Source: Vespa crabro
Taxonomy: Eukaryota > Arthropoda > Insecta > Hymenoptera > Vespidae
Assembly: GCF_910589235.1 (NCBI RefSeq)
Contig: NC_060969.1
Span: 5,126,996 to 5,190,995 of the forward strand
Direction of reading: 5' to 3'
DNA length: 64,000 nucleotides
The notes beneath the pieces were generated by a model. It did not search any database and had not been told where the DNA came from. It saw only the letters and a program-made list of their open reading frames with translations. The translations under genes were made by a program, and so were the position numbers. This document shows positions 12,770 to 25,956 of this stretch, piece after piece (the stretch's first letter is position 1; the number at the start of each line of letters is the position of its first letter).

Positions 12770-13438
12770 ATGGAGAATGCTTTGATAAATGAAAAAAAAA
12801 TCAAGATAAAAAAGAGAAAAAAGACGAACATCTTTCTTGCCATTTATGCGTCCACGATAAACGATAGCCTTTTCTTTTTTGTAGATCGGCAAAAAAATCT
12901 TTTTTCTTTTTTTTTTTTTTTCCCTCGACAAAAAGTACAAACGATTCGGAGAAACGAGATAATTTTGTTGAAAAAGCAAAAACATAAAAGAAAATGGTTA
13001 TGTCCAAAAGGAAATCCAAAGACTAAAGTGACAGTGCGGAAATGGACGAAATTTCGTCGGTCGAAATGGAGAGATAGAGATAGAAAGGGAAAGAAAGAGA
13101 GAAACCTTTCGCACTTTTCTTCTTTTCTGAACTCCTTCGAAATCGAATCCGATTCAAAGCGATGGCTCCGATCCAGCTTTCCAACGAACACAACGTACTT
13201 TTCCTTCACCTTCCTCTTTTTCTCCATCCGCAGTCGTCAATTTCTCGCACGTTTTCAGACCGAGTCACGATTCCGAAGTTATGCTTTTCACGCTTCTCGA
13301 GTTCTCGAGTGTGAGACGACGGAAGCCGATTTTTACTTCCATTATTCGAAAGCAGAATCGTGGAAAAACGCGAAAACCTTTCGATATAACTATTCGCGAA
13401 GTTGGAGGAAAATAATATCGATCGAGCCATACTGCTGA
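12770..13438 (+). CDS. Longest ORF in the window, 222 codons (unidentified, doubtful)
   Basis: ATG at 12770 to TGA at 13438 without an intron. The first 110 codons are Lys/Phe-rich and read A and T tracts. The second half is more complex: FRRSKWRDRDRKGKKERNL, NSFEIESDSKRWLRSSF, RVLECETTEADFYFHYSKAE and SWRKIISIEPYC. A TATA-like run and the (TA)n block at 12603-12649 lie upstream. No domain, signal peptide or family resemblance is seen, and antisense frames are also open, so it may be chance in purine/pyrimidine-skewed DNA. Confidence 0.22.
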   Translation: MENALINEKKIKIKKRKKTNIFLAIYASTINDSLFFFVDRQKNLFSFFFFFPRQKVQTIRRNEIILLKKQKHKRKWLCPKGNPKTKVTVRKWTKFRRSKWRDRDRKGKKERNLSHFSSFLNSFEIESDSKRWLRSSFPTNTTYFSFTFLFFSIRSRQFLARFQTESRFRSYAFHASRVLECETTEADFYFHYSKAESWKNAKTFRYNYSRSWRKIISIEPYC

Positions 13439-13620
13439 CCATTCTTCTTCTTTCTTTCATGTTGCTTCAATAGATTTCCAATAACGATTCAGTTTATATT
13501 CTTCGGTATTACGTTGGTCTATGGAAAAACAAAAAAAAAAAACAAAAGAAAAAAAAAAAAAGAAAAAAAAGATAGGAAAACAGAGAGAGCAGAAAAAAGG
13601 CTTCCGATGTAAACAGGAAA

Positions 13621-13989
13621 TTATTGCAAATATTCGCAAAGAATTGTTTTCACTTCCTTCAATGATGACAATAATTCTAAAAATAAAAGATCTTCTTTTT
13701 TCAATCTCATACTAACGCGAAAAATAAGAGACAAGGAGAGAAAACGAAAAAGTAACGATTCTCGGTGCTTGATCGCGCAAAAGGAACAAAAGCCGGCTAG
13801 GAAAAGGTATCCAACGAAATCAATTATAATGTGAATAAAGCCCAGTGAAATTAATGAGGGATCTTGAAAACCTTCAGAAAGAGAAATTTCAACAACGTTT
13901 CCTGCTAACGACAGCTCATTACGGCTTTTCTGTCTTCCTCTCCCCCTCCCCCCTCCCTCCCTCTCTTTCTCTTCTTCACCTTTATCCAT
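13621..13989 (-). CDS. 122-codon ORF with one hydrophobic segment (unidentified, doubtful)
   Basis: ATG at 13989, TAA-type stop at 13621. It begins with a Glu/Gly/Arg-rich stretch encoded by a purine-rich repeat, then ELSLAGNVVEISLSEGFQDP and a hydrophobic segment HIIIDFVGYLFLAGFCSF that could span a membrane, then a mixed AT-rich tail. No family recognised. The middle third looks more protein-like than the ends. Confidence 0.2.
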   Translation of the reverse strand: MDKGEEEKEREGGGRGRGRQKSRNELSLAGNVVEISLSEGFQDPSLISLGFIHIIIDFVGYLFLAGFCSFCAIKHRESLLFRFLSLSLIFRVSMRLKKEDLLFLELLSSLKEVKTILCEYLQ

Positions 13990-14485
13990 TCATTTGATTA
14001 TAAACAAATAATGCGTTAGCGTTACTTCGCTTGTTAACCAAAACTCGAGTCGTTGATATAAACTACAAATTTTTTTATTTTCCTCGAACAATAAAACCCT
14101 TCGACGTCCATTGCAAGTAGATAATTCGACATAACGCACGAGTAGATTACATATTAACTATATATAGAAGAGAATAATTGTTACTCGTGGATATATAACT
14201 CTTGAAGGTATAGTACTAGTTAGGAATTTGTAAGTTCTGTCGTACTCATTCTCTTTCTCTTTATCTCTGTCTACGTTTCTTTTTATCCATACCGGAAATA
14301 TAATCGACCGATCGAGTAGAAGTTCCTTAACTATCGAGAGAGAAACCAAGGTAAGTTCGACGACGAGACAAACGCGTCTTTCGAAGAAGAAAACAGGTTG
14401 AACGAGGAAAGAAAATCGATGAGGTTACAACAGACGCACATGTCAATGTTCGTCTTTTACTTCGTCCTCTTTTCACTTTCTTTGT

Positions 14486-14532
<47 letters not shown>

Positions 14533-15995
14533 TATCTTTTACGCATTTTCACAAAGTCAATCATTTTTTCTTTGTAGCTGTTAAAAACAATTTTCATTTA
14601 TTTATTTTTAAAATACGAACAAAAAAGAATGGACCGTTTAGTATGCTTTTTCTTTGATCCTTTTATTTTTTTTATAAAGAGACCCACAACTACTACCACC
14701 ATCACCACTAGCAACAACAATGAGAACTACTACTATATATCCTGGCAGCATTATACGATATTAAAGGCACGCGCGTCCGACATTTATAACTCGTTACAAG
14801 TTCCCAAGAATTAGAGGGTAGCTCGTTCTCGTACTCAACGTTGATACTTCCCATTCCCATTCTCCCTCGTCTCTCTCTCTTTCTCACACTCTTGTCCTTT
14901 CGACTAGAAAGAAAAAGATAGAGAAACGGAAAAATTTCAAGAAACTTAGAAATAATTCCTCCTACCCTTTCACCATTAGTATCACTACCTCCTTAAATCT
15001 TTGCCTTTAAATTAAGACTCGTCGCGTGTAACTCTTCTCAGCTGAACATATTTCGTCGATGTAATTTTTCGTTTGATAAAAATTTATCCCTTTTTTTTCT
15101 TCATTTAAAAAAAAGAAAATCAAAGAAAAAAAAAAAAAAAAGAATGGTAAACGACATTAAAAAACTTTTCATAGAAACTCCCCCTCTCTCTCTCTCTCTC
15201 TGATGAGCAACAAGCAGTTAATTATTAACAAGTTATTCGTCGAGACATAATAAATTTTACCCGAGAGAATATAGTTTCGTTTAAGTCTTTACACGAAAAT
15301 GCAATAAACTTGCTATCTCTGTCTCTACCTTTTTCTTCTTCTCTCGTGTCATATAATAAAGTTTATACCACCCTTATAGAACGCGAGATTGTTCAACTCT
15401 GGATATATATATATCTTTATCCTTGTTCCTTTCTTCCTATTTTCTCTTCTTCCTCTTTTTTTTTTTATTCTCGCATACAAGTCAATTGCATCGAATCGAA
15501 CTAACATACGCGAGAAATATCGCGTGTACGTGTTTATCGAGAGTCGGCTTACGATCGATCTCCAATTATAATAAATGCATAATACTAAAATTTTATGCAT
15601 AAAGAAGGATAGAGATTAGAACGAGTCCTCGTTTCCATGGAAATACAGAAAGACAAGGCAAAACATTAAAAGAAAATTCTCGATATATATGTATATGTAT
15701 ACCATTGCCATTAGATTCTTCGGTTTGACGATTCCATGGAAATTGTCTTTCCATCTTGTATTTTTTATTCTCTCGATGGCTGTATCGTGAAAATAGGCAA
15801 AGGGAAAGAGGGAGAAACATTAGACATTTGCGATTCTCTTCCAACATGTAACTACTTAAAACGAAAAGAATTTCAAATCCTCCTTTTTCTAGTGTAAAGA
15901 TGGTAAACAAGTTTTTCACATTCAAATCGATTACGAGTTGTGAACAACAAATTGGCTTTCCTCTCTTTTGCCTTTCGATAGCAGAAACAGAGAGG

Positions 15996-16037
<42 letters not shown>

Positions 16038-16422
16038 CGTTTTATTATAAATTCTAGGTATTTCTTTCCTTGGATATTCCCCTGGAATATCGATCATGTC
16101 GACGTTGGTGCACGGATTGCGTACCGTGGCTGGAATATTCACAGAGAATATTGTTCGTGCTCGGTCTCTCTCTCTCTCTTTTTTCTCTTTCTATCTAGAG
16201 AAGCTCGCTCGATAGGGTATTACCTTATGCACCCTTTTGCTCTTCTATTTCCCTCTCTTTCGTAGGACGAGAGTTGGAACGAGATAGGGAAGATACTACG
16301 TACGTGTATACACGTAACACAGGGATCGTATTCGGTGTGGATTCTGTTACGAGATCAACCAAAGAGCAGAACAAGCTGTTTCTCTATGAACAAAATCACC
16401 ATTTTAATACTTTCCAACTATT

Positions 16423-16476
<54 letters not shown>

Positions 16477-17112
16477 GTTTTTTAACAGCTCGTTCTTGGC
16501 TTAATACCATAAAATACGACTTTATATTTCCTAAATGAATTGTCAACCAAGTAAACTGCACCGATAAAAATCGACTCGTAGTATTGACGAGTTCGATGAC
16601 ATTTAACGGATAATTGACACAGTCACGATTTAGCCATTAGGAAAGTTATTAATAATGCTTAGATTTAACGTCAGCTTTACGTCCATTTATATATGGCATA
16701 GACATGTCTGAATATTGAATAACACGCATACGGTACATGAAAGAATAATCATACTTTTTGCTCGTCCCAACGGAGCTTGAGTAAGCTAATTGATCGAGGT
16801 AAAACCAACGTATACTTTATCCTCGAGTTTGCAATTGTTTTCTCTAATTTCTCTCTCTTCCTATTTCTTTTTCCTTTTATCAACGATAATTTTATTATCC
16901 AATTACAAAGTCACGAGACAATCGTACCTTCCGTTTTTCTTATTTGTTTTTTTTTTTCTTTTTTTCTTCGTTCGTCGAAAGCCACCGATCAATTGGACAA
17001 AAAGTAAAAAATATAACTTTTGATCCTTCGTTTATTCTTCTCGTTCTCTTCCCCCCCCCCCACCTCTCTCTCTCTCTCTCTTTCATTCTTCTCTTATTTT
17101 CTTCGCTCTCAG
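13990..17112. other. AT-rich DNA with microsatellites
   Basis: Holds (TA)n at 14490-14523, (GA)n at 16000-16031, (CT)n at 16425-16472 and a C11 run at 17051-17061. Stretch 16500-16780 is unique. An ORF at 15593-15925 (minus) was considered and not accepted. Confidence 0.6.
16425..16472. repeat. (CT)n microsatellite
   Basis: 24 perfect CT units. Confidence 0.98.
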
Positions 17113-17179
17113 TATGGACTGTCGCATTGCAGCAGACGACGTCACCGCAAGGACAACGGAATATGCACGTTTTACTTTG
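17113..17179 (+). CDS. Isolated 67-bp exon-like segment (unidentified)
   Basis: Plus-strand segment after about 60 bases of C/T-rich sequence ending CGCTCTCAG and before TTTG|GTAAAA. All three frames are open. The one starting at an ATG two bases in reads MDCRIAADDVTARTTEYARF with RNY-like codons; another reads YGLSHCSRRRHRKDNGICTF. Above-background GC supports exonic DNA, but frame and identity are unknown. Confidence 0.3.
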
Positions 17180-18376
17180 GTAAAAAAGGGGCGAGCTTTC
17201 TAAAGATTATCCTCTTTCATTTCTTTTTCCTTTTCATTTTCCTTTTCTTTGGACAAACTCGGAGCCTACACGACGTCGGGTTATAATACGAAAATTTAAC
17301 AGGATAAAAATAAGATTATGTTTTCCTTTTTACAACGAAATTTGTATGGCTTCCTTATACAATATACATACGCATAATTGTGGTCTCGCATTATGTCTCT
17401 GGTGTCTATTATTGCACGCGGTGTAATTACCCATTAGCTTGATTATCCGTTAAATCATGAAAATTGCCTTCGATCTACCTACAATATCGTGACGCTACTT
17501 AATTGCTTCCTGCTTTAGGAGCTAGAAGGTCCGGAGTCAATTAATGTCAACGCGAACGTATCGGCTTGGTTTAATCTCTCCGTGTATCATTTATGATCCG
17601 TGTACTTAATCATCATTGAAGGTACGTAAAACCGTTACGATTGACATTAGAATATATCACGAATCTATTTACGGGTAATTAAATAGGTCCAAATGTATGA
17701 TCATCGTGTCTGAGAGAAAATTGAAACCGTCGCACTACATTATTCTCTTTATTTCGAGAATAAATCCAAATTCGTCGGCTTCGATTAACGTGCTTCTTTT
17801 ATTTTTTCTCTCTTTTTTTTCTTTTTTTTTCTTTTTTCTTTTTTTTTTTTCTTTTTTTTTTTATAAGGAAAAGATCCGAATGATCGACATATTTATTTTT
17901 ATATCCCTGCACTGTGGTTTCTACTACGAATAATGGATCAATTTTTATACATAATTCAAAGGAAGTAGTTTGGTTGTATACATATACATATATATACATA
18001 TATACATACATACATACATATATAGACGAGATATAAAATTTTCTACGAAATATGCACATATTTTTCCTTGTAGCAACGAAATAAATCTGTAAAAATTCTC
18101 ATAGCGACGTGATATATCTTGCACGTGGATCTTCAAAGAGGTGGCGTAACAGCGTGTAAGCGGATACCGAGCATACTCTGATCGATAGTCCGAGTGTGGT
18201 AAGGGGATTTCCATCAAAGAGATTACAAGTAGGCGCGGTTTCTTTCACATGGACTTGACACTTTTGCGCGCAGATAAAAAAGAAACGAGTGTACATTAAT
18301 CTTTTTCCGTAGAACGATTCGACGAATTAACAAAATTAATTTTAAGTCGGCTAATCGATCGTCGTCTATCATATTT

Positions 18377-18428
<52 letters not shown>

Positions 18429-19389
18429 ATAAAAGCGAAAAGTGTGTTTCGATTAATCGATTTGAGTTTATCGTGTTTCACGAAAAATACGCAAGAAATT
18501 TCTACGTGATAAAATGGTCGAGTGATTTACCGCTACCGTTATTTGTATCGTTGAAAGAGAAAGAGTGAGACAGAGAAAGAGAGAAATGGCATTTTTAGAA
18601 CGGCAATGCACTCCTTCCGCACCTATCGGAATTTATCGATGGATCTTTAGAGGAACGGCACACAACCTCGATATAATGTATCTGATAACGTGAGAATCAA
18701 ACGAATGAACGAACGAAAGAACGAGTTCTCATTTGCTCGCGTATATCAAAGGTTGTCGATGTTGAATCTTTCGCAAGCCCTATATCTCTCATCTAGTTCG
18801 TCTCATATCTAGTGCTTCATTCTCGTCGAACGATTGACACGATCACGCGAACTACCCCTTTCCTCTTAAAAATATACGTATCAAAGCTCGTAGAAATGTT
18901 TAATTTCGTGCATTGCTTACGACCAGTGAAAAAATGAATGGAAATGAATGGAAAATAGTACAAAGAACGACGCGCGACGCATCTCTATCACTTTTATATA
19001 TCCTCTCTCCTGCTCTGCGAACAAAGATAAAAATAGGAAAAAAAAAAAAAAAAAAAGAGGAAAAAATCTTCTTCAAAACATCGCTATTTTAAGAGATTTT
19101 TTCCTCAAAGCCTGGAAAAATATTTATATATAAAAAAAATATTTATATATAAAAAAAATATTTATATTTATTTATTTATTTATTTTTCTCTTTATTTCGC
19201 TTCAAAGAGACGACAAAGAAAGAAAGCACAGAGAGAGGGAGAGACAGAGAGAGAAAAAGTTTCAAAGGATGAGATTTTCAGTAAACGAACGCTTTCCGTT
19301 CTCGTTTCCGAATGAAAATAAATCCCTGAAAAGTTCGATTTTATTTCAGACTCGAGACAGAACAAGCAACGCGCACGAAATTTCCTTCC
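17180..19389. other. Unique AT-rich DNA with TAATTA-type motif cluster
   Basis: Bases 17410-17700 contain several TAATTA/AATTAA-type homeodomain core sites (GTAATTACC, TTAATTGC, CAATTAATG, GTAATTAAA) in non-repetitive sequence. T/C tracts follow at 17796-17862, (GA)n at 18379-18419 and a repeated TATTTATATATAAAAAAAA unit near 19118-19170. No exon seen. Confidence 0.5.
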
Positions 19390-19645
19390 CTACATTGGAA
19401 AATCGTGTGCACTCGACGAGTGCCGGGGGCGTGTCGGGCCGAGTCGACAAAATCGACAGGAGCGTGCGCTCACGAAATAACAGTCACAGTGCAGCAACAG
19501 CAACAGCCACAGCAACAGCAACAGCCACAGCCACAGCAACAGCAACGGCACAACCACCACCATCACTAACAGCAGCGGCAGTAGGAACGTTCGCTCTTCG
19601 AGACCAAGCGCGGCGAATTTACGTTCTATTAATTCGTTGGGTAGA
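19390..19645. promoter_or_regulatory. GC-rich island with (CAACAG/CCACAG)n repeat
   Basis: GC-rich block holding GGGGGCGTGTCGGG (a KLF/Sp-type GC box) and TCGAC motifs, followed at about 19493-19560 by an interrupted CAG/CCA repeat encoding poly(Ala-Thr) on plus and poly-Leu on minus. Both strands are open. It resembles a 5' UTR or promoter region more than conserved coding sequence. No bounded exon was found. Confidence 0.3.
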
Positions 19646-19697
19646 ATCGGCGCGTTTTCCCAAACACGTTTCGAAAAGAATAGAAAAGCGAGTTTAA

Positions 19698-20314
19698 TGG
19701 TGGTGGTTTCGACAATCGAGGCCCCTTTCTCTCTGTCCGAGAGAAATAGAGATTGATACGAAGAAGAGAAATCAATGAAACGACGCGCCAAATGAAATAA
19801 AAACAAATCTCCGAGCATTAACGATCATTTTAGAAAGATATTTGATAATTTTCTAATTTTCTTTTCCAATTATGATTTTAAAAGGAAGAAAAGATAGATA
19901 GAAAGAAAGAAAGAGAATCGAAAGAAAAATAGTTAATCAACAGCCGACATTTTCTTTTAAATAAATCTCTTAAGACGCGAATAACTTAAGAGAAATACGC
20001 GAGCACGCGAATAAACGGTGCATTCATAAAAGACACTAAACAAACATACACGTAAAACGCATCTTTTTATTTCCCCTGAAGAGCTCGTTAGTAACTTAAC
20101 TCGTTTCGCGGTAACGATGATATGAGATTAAGTGAGTCCAGTAGGCTCGTTTTCCTCTCATTTTCTCACGAAACACGACGATGAAGACGACGACAACGAC
20201 GATGACGACGACAACTAAGACGCGCACGTTACTCTCGAATTAATAAATTACGACGTTTGCGTAGTCACTTCTTTCTGCGCGTGTAGGTAGATAACGCGCG
20301 CGCGTGTGTGTGAA

Positions 20315-20359
<45 letters not shown>

Positions 20360-21137
20360 GTAGGAAGCAAGCAGAGCAGCAGACAAGAGCCCAAACACTT
20401 CCTCGAGATTCTTTGTTCCTCACGCAATTAACGTTTTATACAAACTCCGACAAGTTGCTTCTTCGTTTTCTGTTAAAAACCATTCCTTCCTTCTACGTTT
20501 CAATTTCTTTTTCTTCTTCTTCTTCTTCTTCCTTCCTTCCTTCCTTCCTACCTTCCTTCACTGCCAACCTCGCGATACTAAACTCACGGGTACACGTAAA
20601 ACATTCTACTTTCAAGCGTGGAACATGATTTAATTAAAGTTGCCACAATAGCACTGCAACCTCTATTAAAATGCCAAGCATTTTTCGCGAAAACTCGACG
20701 CGTGCGAACGGAATAATTTAGAATTTATTCAGCCATTTTCCTATCTACCTTCCTCTCACGATCGGCTTCTCCTTCTCTTAACCGGAACTACTCGTGTAAT
20801 TCTCACGAATTTTACAAGGGAGATTCTATCCTGTTAAAGAGAAGAAAAAAGAAAAGAGGGGGGAGAGAGAGAGAGAGGGAGAAAGGGAGAGGGAGAAAAA
20901 ATTGGAATTTTAATGGACGTTCGACGATCGAATTTTCCGAAGAACGTGTGTCTTTGGTAACTCCTCGTTACATTAGCAAGAATACCCTGACATATATAAA
21001 TGTGAACGTCTTTCAAAAAAAAAAAAAAAAAAAAAAGAAGAAGAAAGAAATGGTAGAGTGAATAAATCCTTTGTCGACTCTCCTCGCGTCATTCGTACAT
21101 AATATCGAACGATGAATATAGAAACGATTTCTATCAC
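19698..21137. other. Non-coding DNA, mixed repeats
   Basis: Contains interrupted GAC/GAT triplets at 20178-20215, a (TG)n-(TA)n block at 20303-20357, CTT/CCTT runs at 20513-20553 and an A23 run near 21016. No exon supported. Confidence 0.55.
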
Positions 21138-21210
21138 CTGTTTATGATTACAGCCTCGCATGAAACACAGTTTGCCGTCACAGTTGTCTCCTCCCTTCTC
21201 GTATCTTCAT
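21138..21210 (-). CDS. Isolated 73-bp exon-like segment (unidentified)
   Basis: Minus-strand segment between GATTTTTCTTTTTCAG and AACAG|GTGATA. One frame is open from edge to edge: EDTRREETTVTANCVSCEAV then IIN, with two bases left at each end. A second frame contains ATGCGAGGCTGTAATCATAAACAG, an ATG with phase-0 exit, so it could instead be a first coding exon. No partner exon found. Unrecognised. Confidence 0.33.
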
Positions 21211-22132
21211 CTGAAAAAGAAAAATCAAGAAAACATTAATAAAACATTCAGGCAGAGCCGACGGAACGGCGTAAAACTAGGATCGTCTATATATATAAAA
21301 AAAAAAAACAAAAAGAAAAAAAAAAGAACAAAAAGAATAAAATAAAAAAAAAAAAAAAAATATTACCACCCTTTGTACGGCAAAAATAGAACGAGTTTAT
21401 GAGGTCAGATAGGTATAGTTGGGTTTCATTCGCGAAAAAGGATGAGGGCCACATATTAGTCCGATTAAAATCATGGCAACCGCATTGCACGCTAGGGAGA
21501 GAAAGAGAGAGAACAGGTCACGCGTAATAACTCGGTAGGAACATTCCGGCAGGATGTTTGGCCGCTATTTAATTAAGCTTCGCTTCGAGCATACTGGAAA
21601 GCTCACATCGTTGCGAATACTAGGAGTGTTGAATACAGCGCAAAGCAACGAACCGTGATGACTTATCAAACTAACGAAAGATTAGAGTACACGATCCTAA
21701 CTTTTTCTACTTACGAGAGAAGAATAAGCACAGGATTATGCATTTTTCTCACGTTCTTTTATCATTATCTTCGTTCTTTGATCAAACGTAATTAATTATA
21801 TTAAAATGCATTTAAATAAGCTTCATTTTATCGCCAATTTTTCTAATCCTCTATTTCTCCTTTCGTTATACACTCGGGAGATTTTACATATCAGAGTTCT
21901 ATCTTTTTTTTTCTTTTTTTTTTTTTTTTTTTTATTTCAAAATTCCCATACTTTATCATTATTTACACGAGAGATCAGGATAAAGCAAAAGTTCGGGGAG
22001 GTAGGGAGGTGGAACGATATTTTCGAATAAAAATGAGAATCTTTGCCTTGCATACTCGAAAATAAATCGAAATCGGATCGAGGTGTCGAGGAAGATAAAT
22101 GACGAACACGTCACCGGTGCAGTTACCACACG

Positions 22133-22135
<3 letters not shown>

Positions 22136-22174
<39 letters not shown>
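22136..22174. repeat. (CT)n microsatellite
   Basis: About 19 CT units. Confidence 0.97.
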
Positions 22175-22177
<3 letters not shown>

Positions 22178-23087
22178 GGTCATCGTTGGCACAGCTTGTT
22201 AGTCGATGGTACGAAGTGGACAATACCAGATAGATCCCATGCACAACCGTGAAACAAAGCAAAACATTATCGGTCAGAGGTAATAAACGGCTCCTGTAAT
22301 ATATCAAGCGAACGTCCAGTCAGTGCGAAGAAGAGACGGAGGTTGCTAACTGCAGCGAAGAGAAGGGAAGGGAGGAGAAGGAGGAGAAGAGAAGGGAGGA
22401 ATCGGCAGAGATACCAAAACCCGATATTGCACGCTCCAACGCAGGAGATATCTCTGACCGGTGTGCTTCCAACGTTATTCCCAATCTCCTGACTATGAAT
22501 CACTGCTACAAAATTGTCCTCTGACTACCAAACGACATATATATATATATAATATATATATATGTATGTATGTATGTATGTATATATACATCTTTGTTTG
22601 CTTTCGATAAAAAAAAGTTCAAATACGTCCTTTCGTCTCCTAGCGAATATTGGCTGACTTTAGTGGCGGACGAATTGTACGAGAGAATCGATAAATTCGT
22701 AAACGTTTCTCTGCAGTTCGAGATTAAAAAAGAACAAATGAATGAATGAATGAATGAGAAAGAACTAGGGATATTCTCTTTTCACTAGAAATATCAATAT
22801 TGCAGAGGATATATCCAATAAATATATGCATTAATATAAATATAGATAGATGGATAGATAGACAGATCGATGCACAGAGAAAGAGAGAGAGGGAGAGATA
22901 GAGAGAGAGAAATTATGTTGATCGAGATCAAGTATTATTCTCTGTAGAAGCATTGTCCCATGATACGAATCTTTACATTCTCGTTTCCCCATGGAAAATA
23001 ATTGAACCAAGCGTAGAAATTACACAAACCCCAAAGCAAACTCACACTTTGCATATAACGCGTCGAATTCGACTTCATCTTGCTGCT

Positions 23088-23091
<4 letters not shown>

Positions 23092-23137
<46 letters not shown>
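23092..23137. repeat. (GA)n microsatellite
   Basis: About 23 GA units. Confidence 0.97.
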
Positions 23138-23140
<3 letters not shown>

Positions 23141-24111
23141 GTGAAAACATCCCTTTCATATCCGAAATTGGAGAGAGAAACGGTGAAAGCCGATAGAAGC
23201 GAGTATTACGAACGACGAGACGCTATAAAAGCGTTTCGCATCAACGAAATCCCAAAGCTACTGTTAGTTACCATCCGATCTCGTACAAAAAGGAAAAACG
23301 ACACGAAAAATACGTTTCAAACAAACGAGAAGGGGGATCAATCTCCAAGGTATTTTTCACATTATCCGACACAAGTATAATAGCAGAAGTGTTAATTGCG
23401 TCAAGCGCACGTAGCCAAATTTGTAAATTCCTAGGTGTATATAATATACGAAGGTGTTATATCACGTAGTTAGGAATGTTACGGAGAGAATAAAAAATAG
23501 AGAGTACAAAAAAGAAAAAGAAAAAAACGAGGAAAAGAGGACGATATGGTTGGTTTGATAATCTTTACGAGCTGGCAACTTTATTCTCTCCCTTGACAAA
23601 TGATTCTTTTGCTTTGGCTAAGCCCGCTCGCAACGTGGCCCTCGTGATTTAACACTCCTATCGCCGGCAGCAAATGCGTACGGGACGAACGCAGTGAGAG
23701 CTAAGGGAACGAGAAGGATAAAAAGGAGAAACGAAGGAAAAGGGAAACATTTTCAACGATAAACGATGCGACAAATAATGTCGTTATCAACGTCAGACCC
23801 CGAGGATATTCTCTCTGTCTAACGTAACATTCCGGTAGAATTCTCACTTTTCTTTCTGTTATCTTAGCCCGAAAAGTGTTGACCATTTTTTTTCGTTTCA
23901 CTCCAGTCTTACTCTCTCCATTTTTCTTTGTCTCTTTTGTCGTCGGGGGAATGACTCAGTCACCGATGCCATAGCGATATTTTAATTAGATTAACTCTTC
24001 TGGATTTGTGTTCGCATCGATGAGGTTTCCTAGACCTTCCTACGCACTCTACCTATCTTTAGTTTACTAGCAAGACACGAAAGAGTGAGAAAATATTTCC
24101 AAAAGCAAGAC

Positions 24112-24155
<44 letters not shown>

Positions 24156-24828
24156 ATTTAATCATTAAAAATATTCGACTCTTAGCACGATCAAAAAAAG
24201 AAAAAGAAAGACAGTCATGATTCCTCGTAAGCTTGTTGCCCTGCAAGATAGTTCTTGTTCTCTCGTACTCGTTAACGTTAGGACGATTGCTTCACCGGAA
24301 TAATACCCTCCATTATTTAACCATTCTTCCTTCTTCCCCGGTGGACTCGTTTCAAAGTCGAAGAGAATGCAAACTAGCTTGCGTTTCGAGGATTTACCGA
24401 AGTGCAGGTCGGAACTCTATGTAATGACAGGGAGAGAGATGGAGAGAGAATATACCGACACATATACAGATGGGAAAGCACACACACCGATTATCTATAT
24501 ATACATAATGCAAGCAAGAGGATTCATTCGACGTTCATTCAAGCCAAACTCTACGTAATCTGTCTCTTAAAGGACTGTCGAATGCCTGCTGATTGCAAAT
24601 GATTACTTCGTCGTTAGAAAAGGAAACTTTACTCATCGTTCCCTTCCCTTCTTCTTCTCCCTTGTCAGAGTGTTTGCATTGAATTAATCAAAACCAAATA
24701 GCTCAGAGTTTCAAGTACCTCCATTAATATATACTTCCCTTCTCTCTCTCTCTCTCTCTTTCTCTCTATTCTTATCACAAAGAAACTATTCCATTCATGG
24801 GACGTAACGAGTGCCCTAGCTAACATGA

Positions 24829-24861
<33 letters not shown>

Positions 24862-25860
24862 ATTGTACGTAGTTATCGGTTAATATTTTAGCAAACGTCC
24901 AAAGGATAGTTTGATAGGGAACGAAAGAGAGAGAGAGAGAGAGAGAGAGACGACTGAAGGTTGGACATTTGTCATGTCAAACTCAACTCGAGCTGGTCAA
25001 AGGAGTAGTAATTTACCTTAGTCCTATTAATACTCCGTCGGTGAAATTCAAAGGTACCGAAGACAATTTATATAGTATGACGTATTACGACAGTTCGGAT
25101 ATACGGATATCTCTGGTTAGGACAAAGATACGACCGTTCATTTTTGATTATATATACGTGTATATATATTCTATATATATATATATATAGAAATAGAAGA
25201 AGAAGAAAGTAAGTTTGGAAACGTAGCAGAGAAAATCGTAGTTTCATCTTTCACGATTAGCTCATTTATATTTCGATGATTCAAAGTTGTTCATGGCTGA
25301 AGGTATTCCAGAGGATGGAGGAGAGAGAAAGAGAGCAAGAGGCGGTAAGAGGGATAATAGCGAAATCTCAATTAGCACTGCGCAAAGCGTCTCCAAAACT
25401 TTGACTACCGATTACTCGCTTAAAGTTTGCCCGTTAAAGCGGAATGAGCCGAAGTAATCTACGACGTCTTAGTTATGCTGAATGTTGAGAGAAGAGCTGA
25501 AACTGGTCTGAATTAGAGAAGTGAAATATCTTAACGTTTAATATTGTTCGACGTTGTTCTATTGATCAATGGTAAGTCGATCGTGAGTAGTAACTTGTAT
25601 TTTATAAAGAATATTATAATGTAAAAATAAAAAGGAAGAAAAAGAAGGAAAACGAAGGATATAAGATAAGAAAGCATAGAAAATTCAATGCTCTAAAACG
25701 ATATCACACATTTCCTGAAATCGAAAGTCATAAGGCTCCGAACTATAACGATTCTAAGTACAATTAACACAGCAAACGGCGTCGCGAGACTAATCCAAGG
25801 ACATTAGAAACTCGCAGTGTTCTCGATACGTCGCTTTGGCTTCCTCGATCGTACCAACCT

Positions 25861-25862
<2 letters not shown>

Positions 25863-25954
<92 letters not shown>
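25863..25954. repeat. (CT)n microsatellite, 46 units
   Basis: 92 bases of perfect CT, the longest dinucleotide run in the window. Confidence 0.98.

Positions 25955-25956
<2 letters not shown>

Noticed and set aside
15593..15925. 110-codon minus ORF (EKGGFEILFVLSSYMLEENR)
   Set aside because: Non-ATG start, no donor or acceptor pair, and composition typical of AT-rich intergenic DNA.
19390..19818. 142-codon ORFs on both strands with poly Ala-Thr or poly-Leu
   Set aside because: They read a CAG/CCA repeat; no bounded exon or domain.
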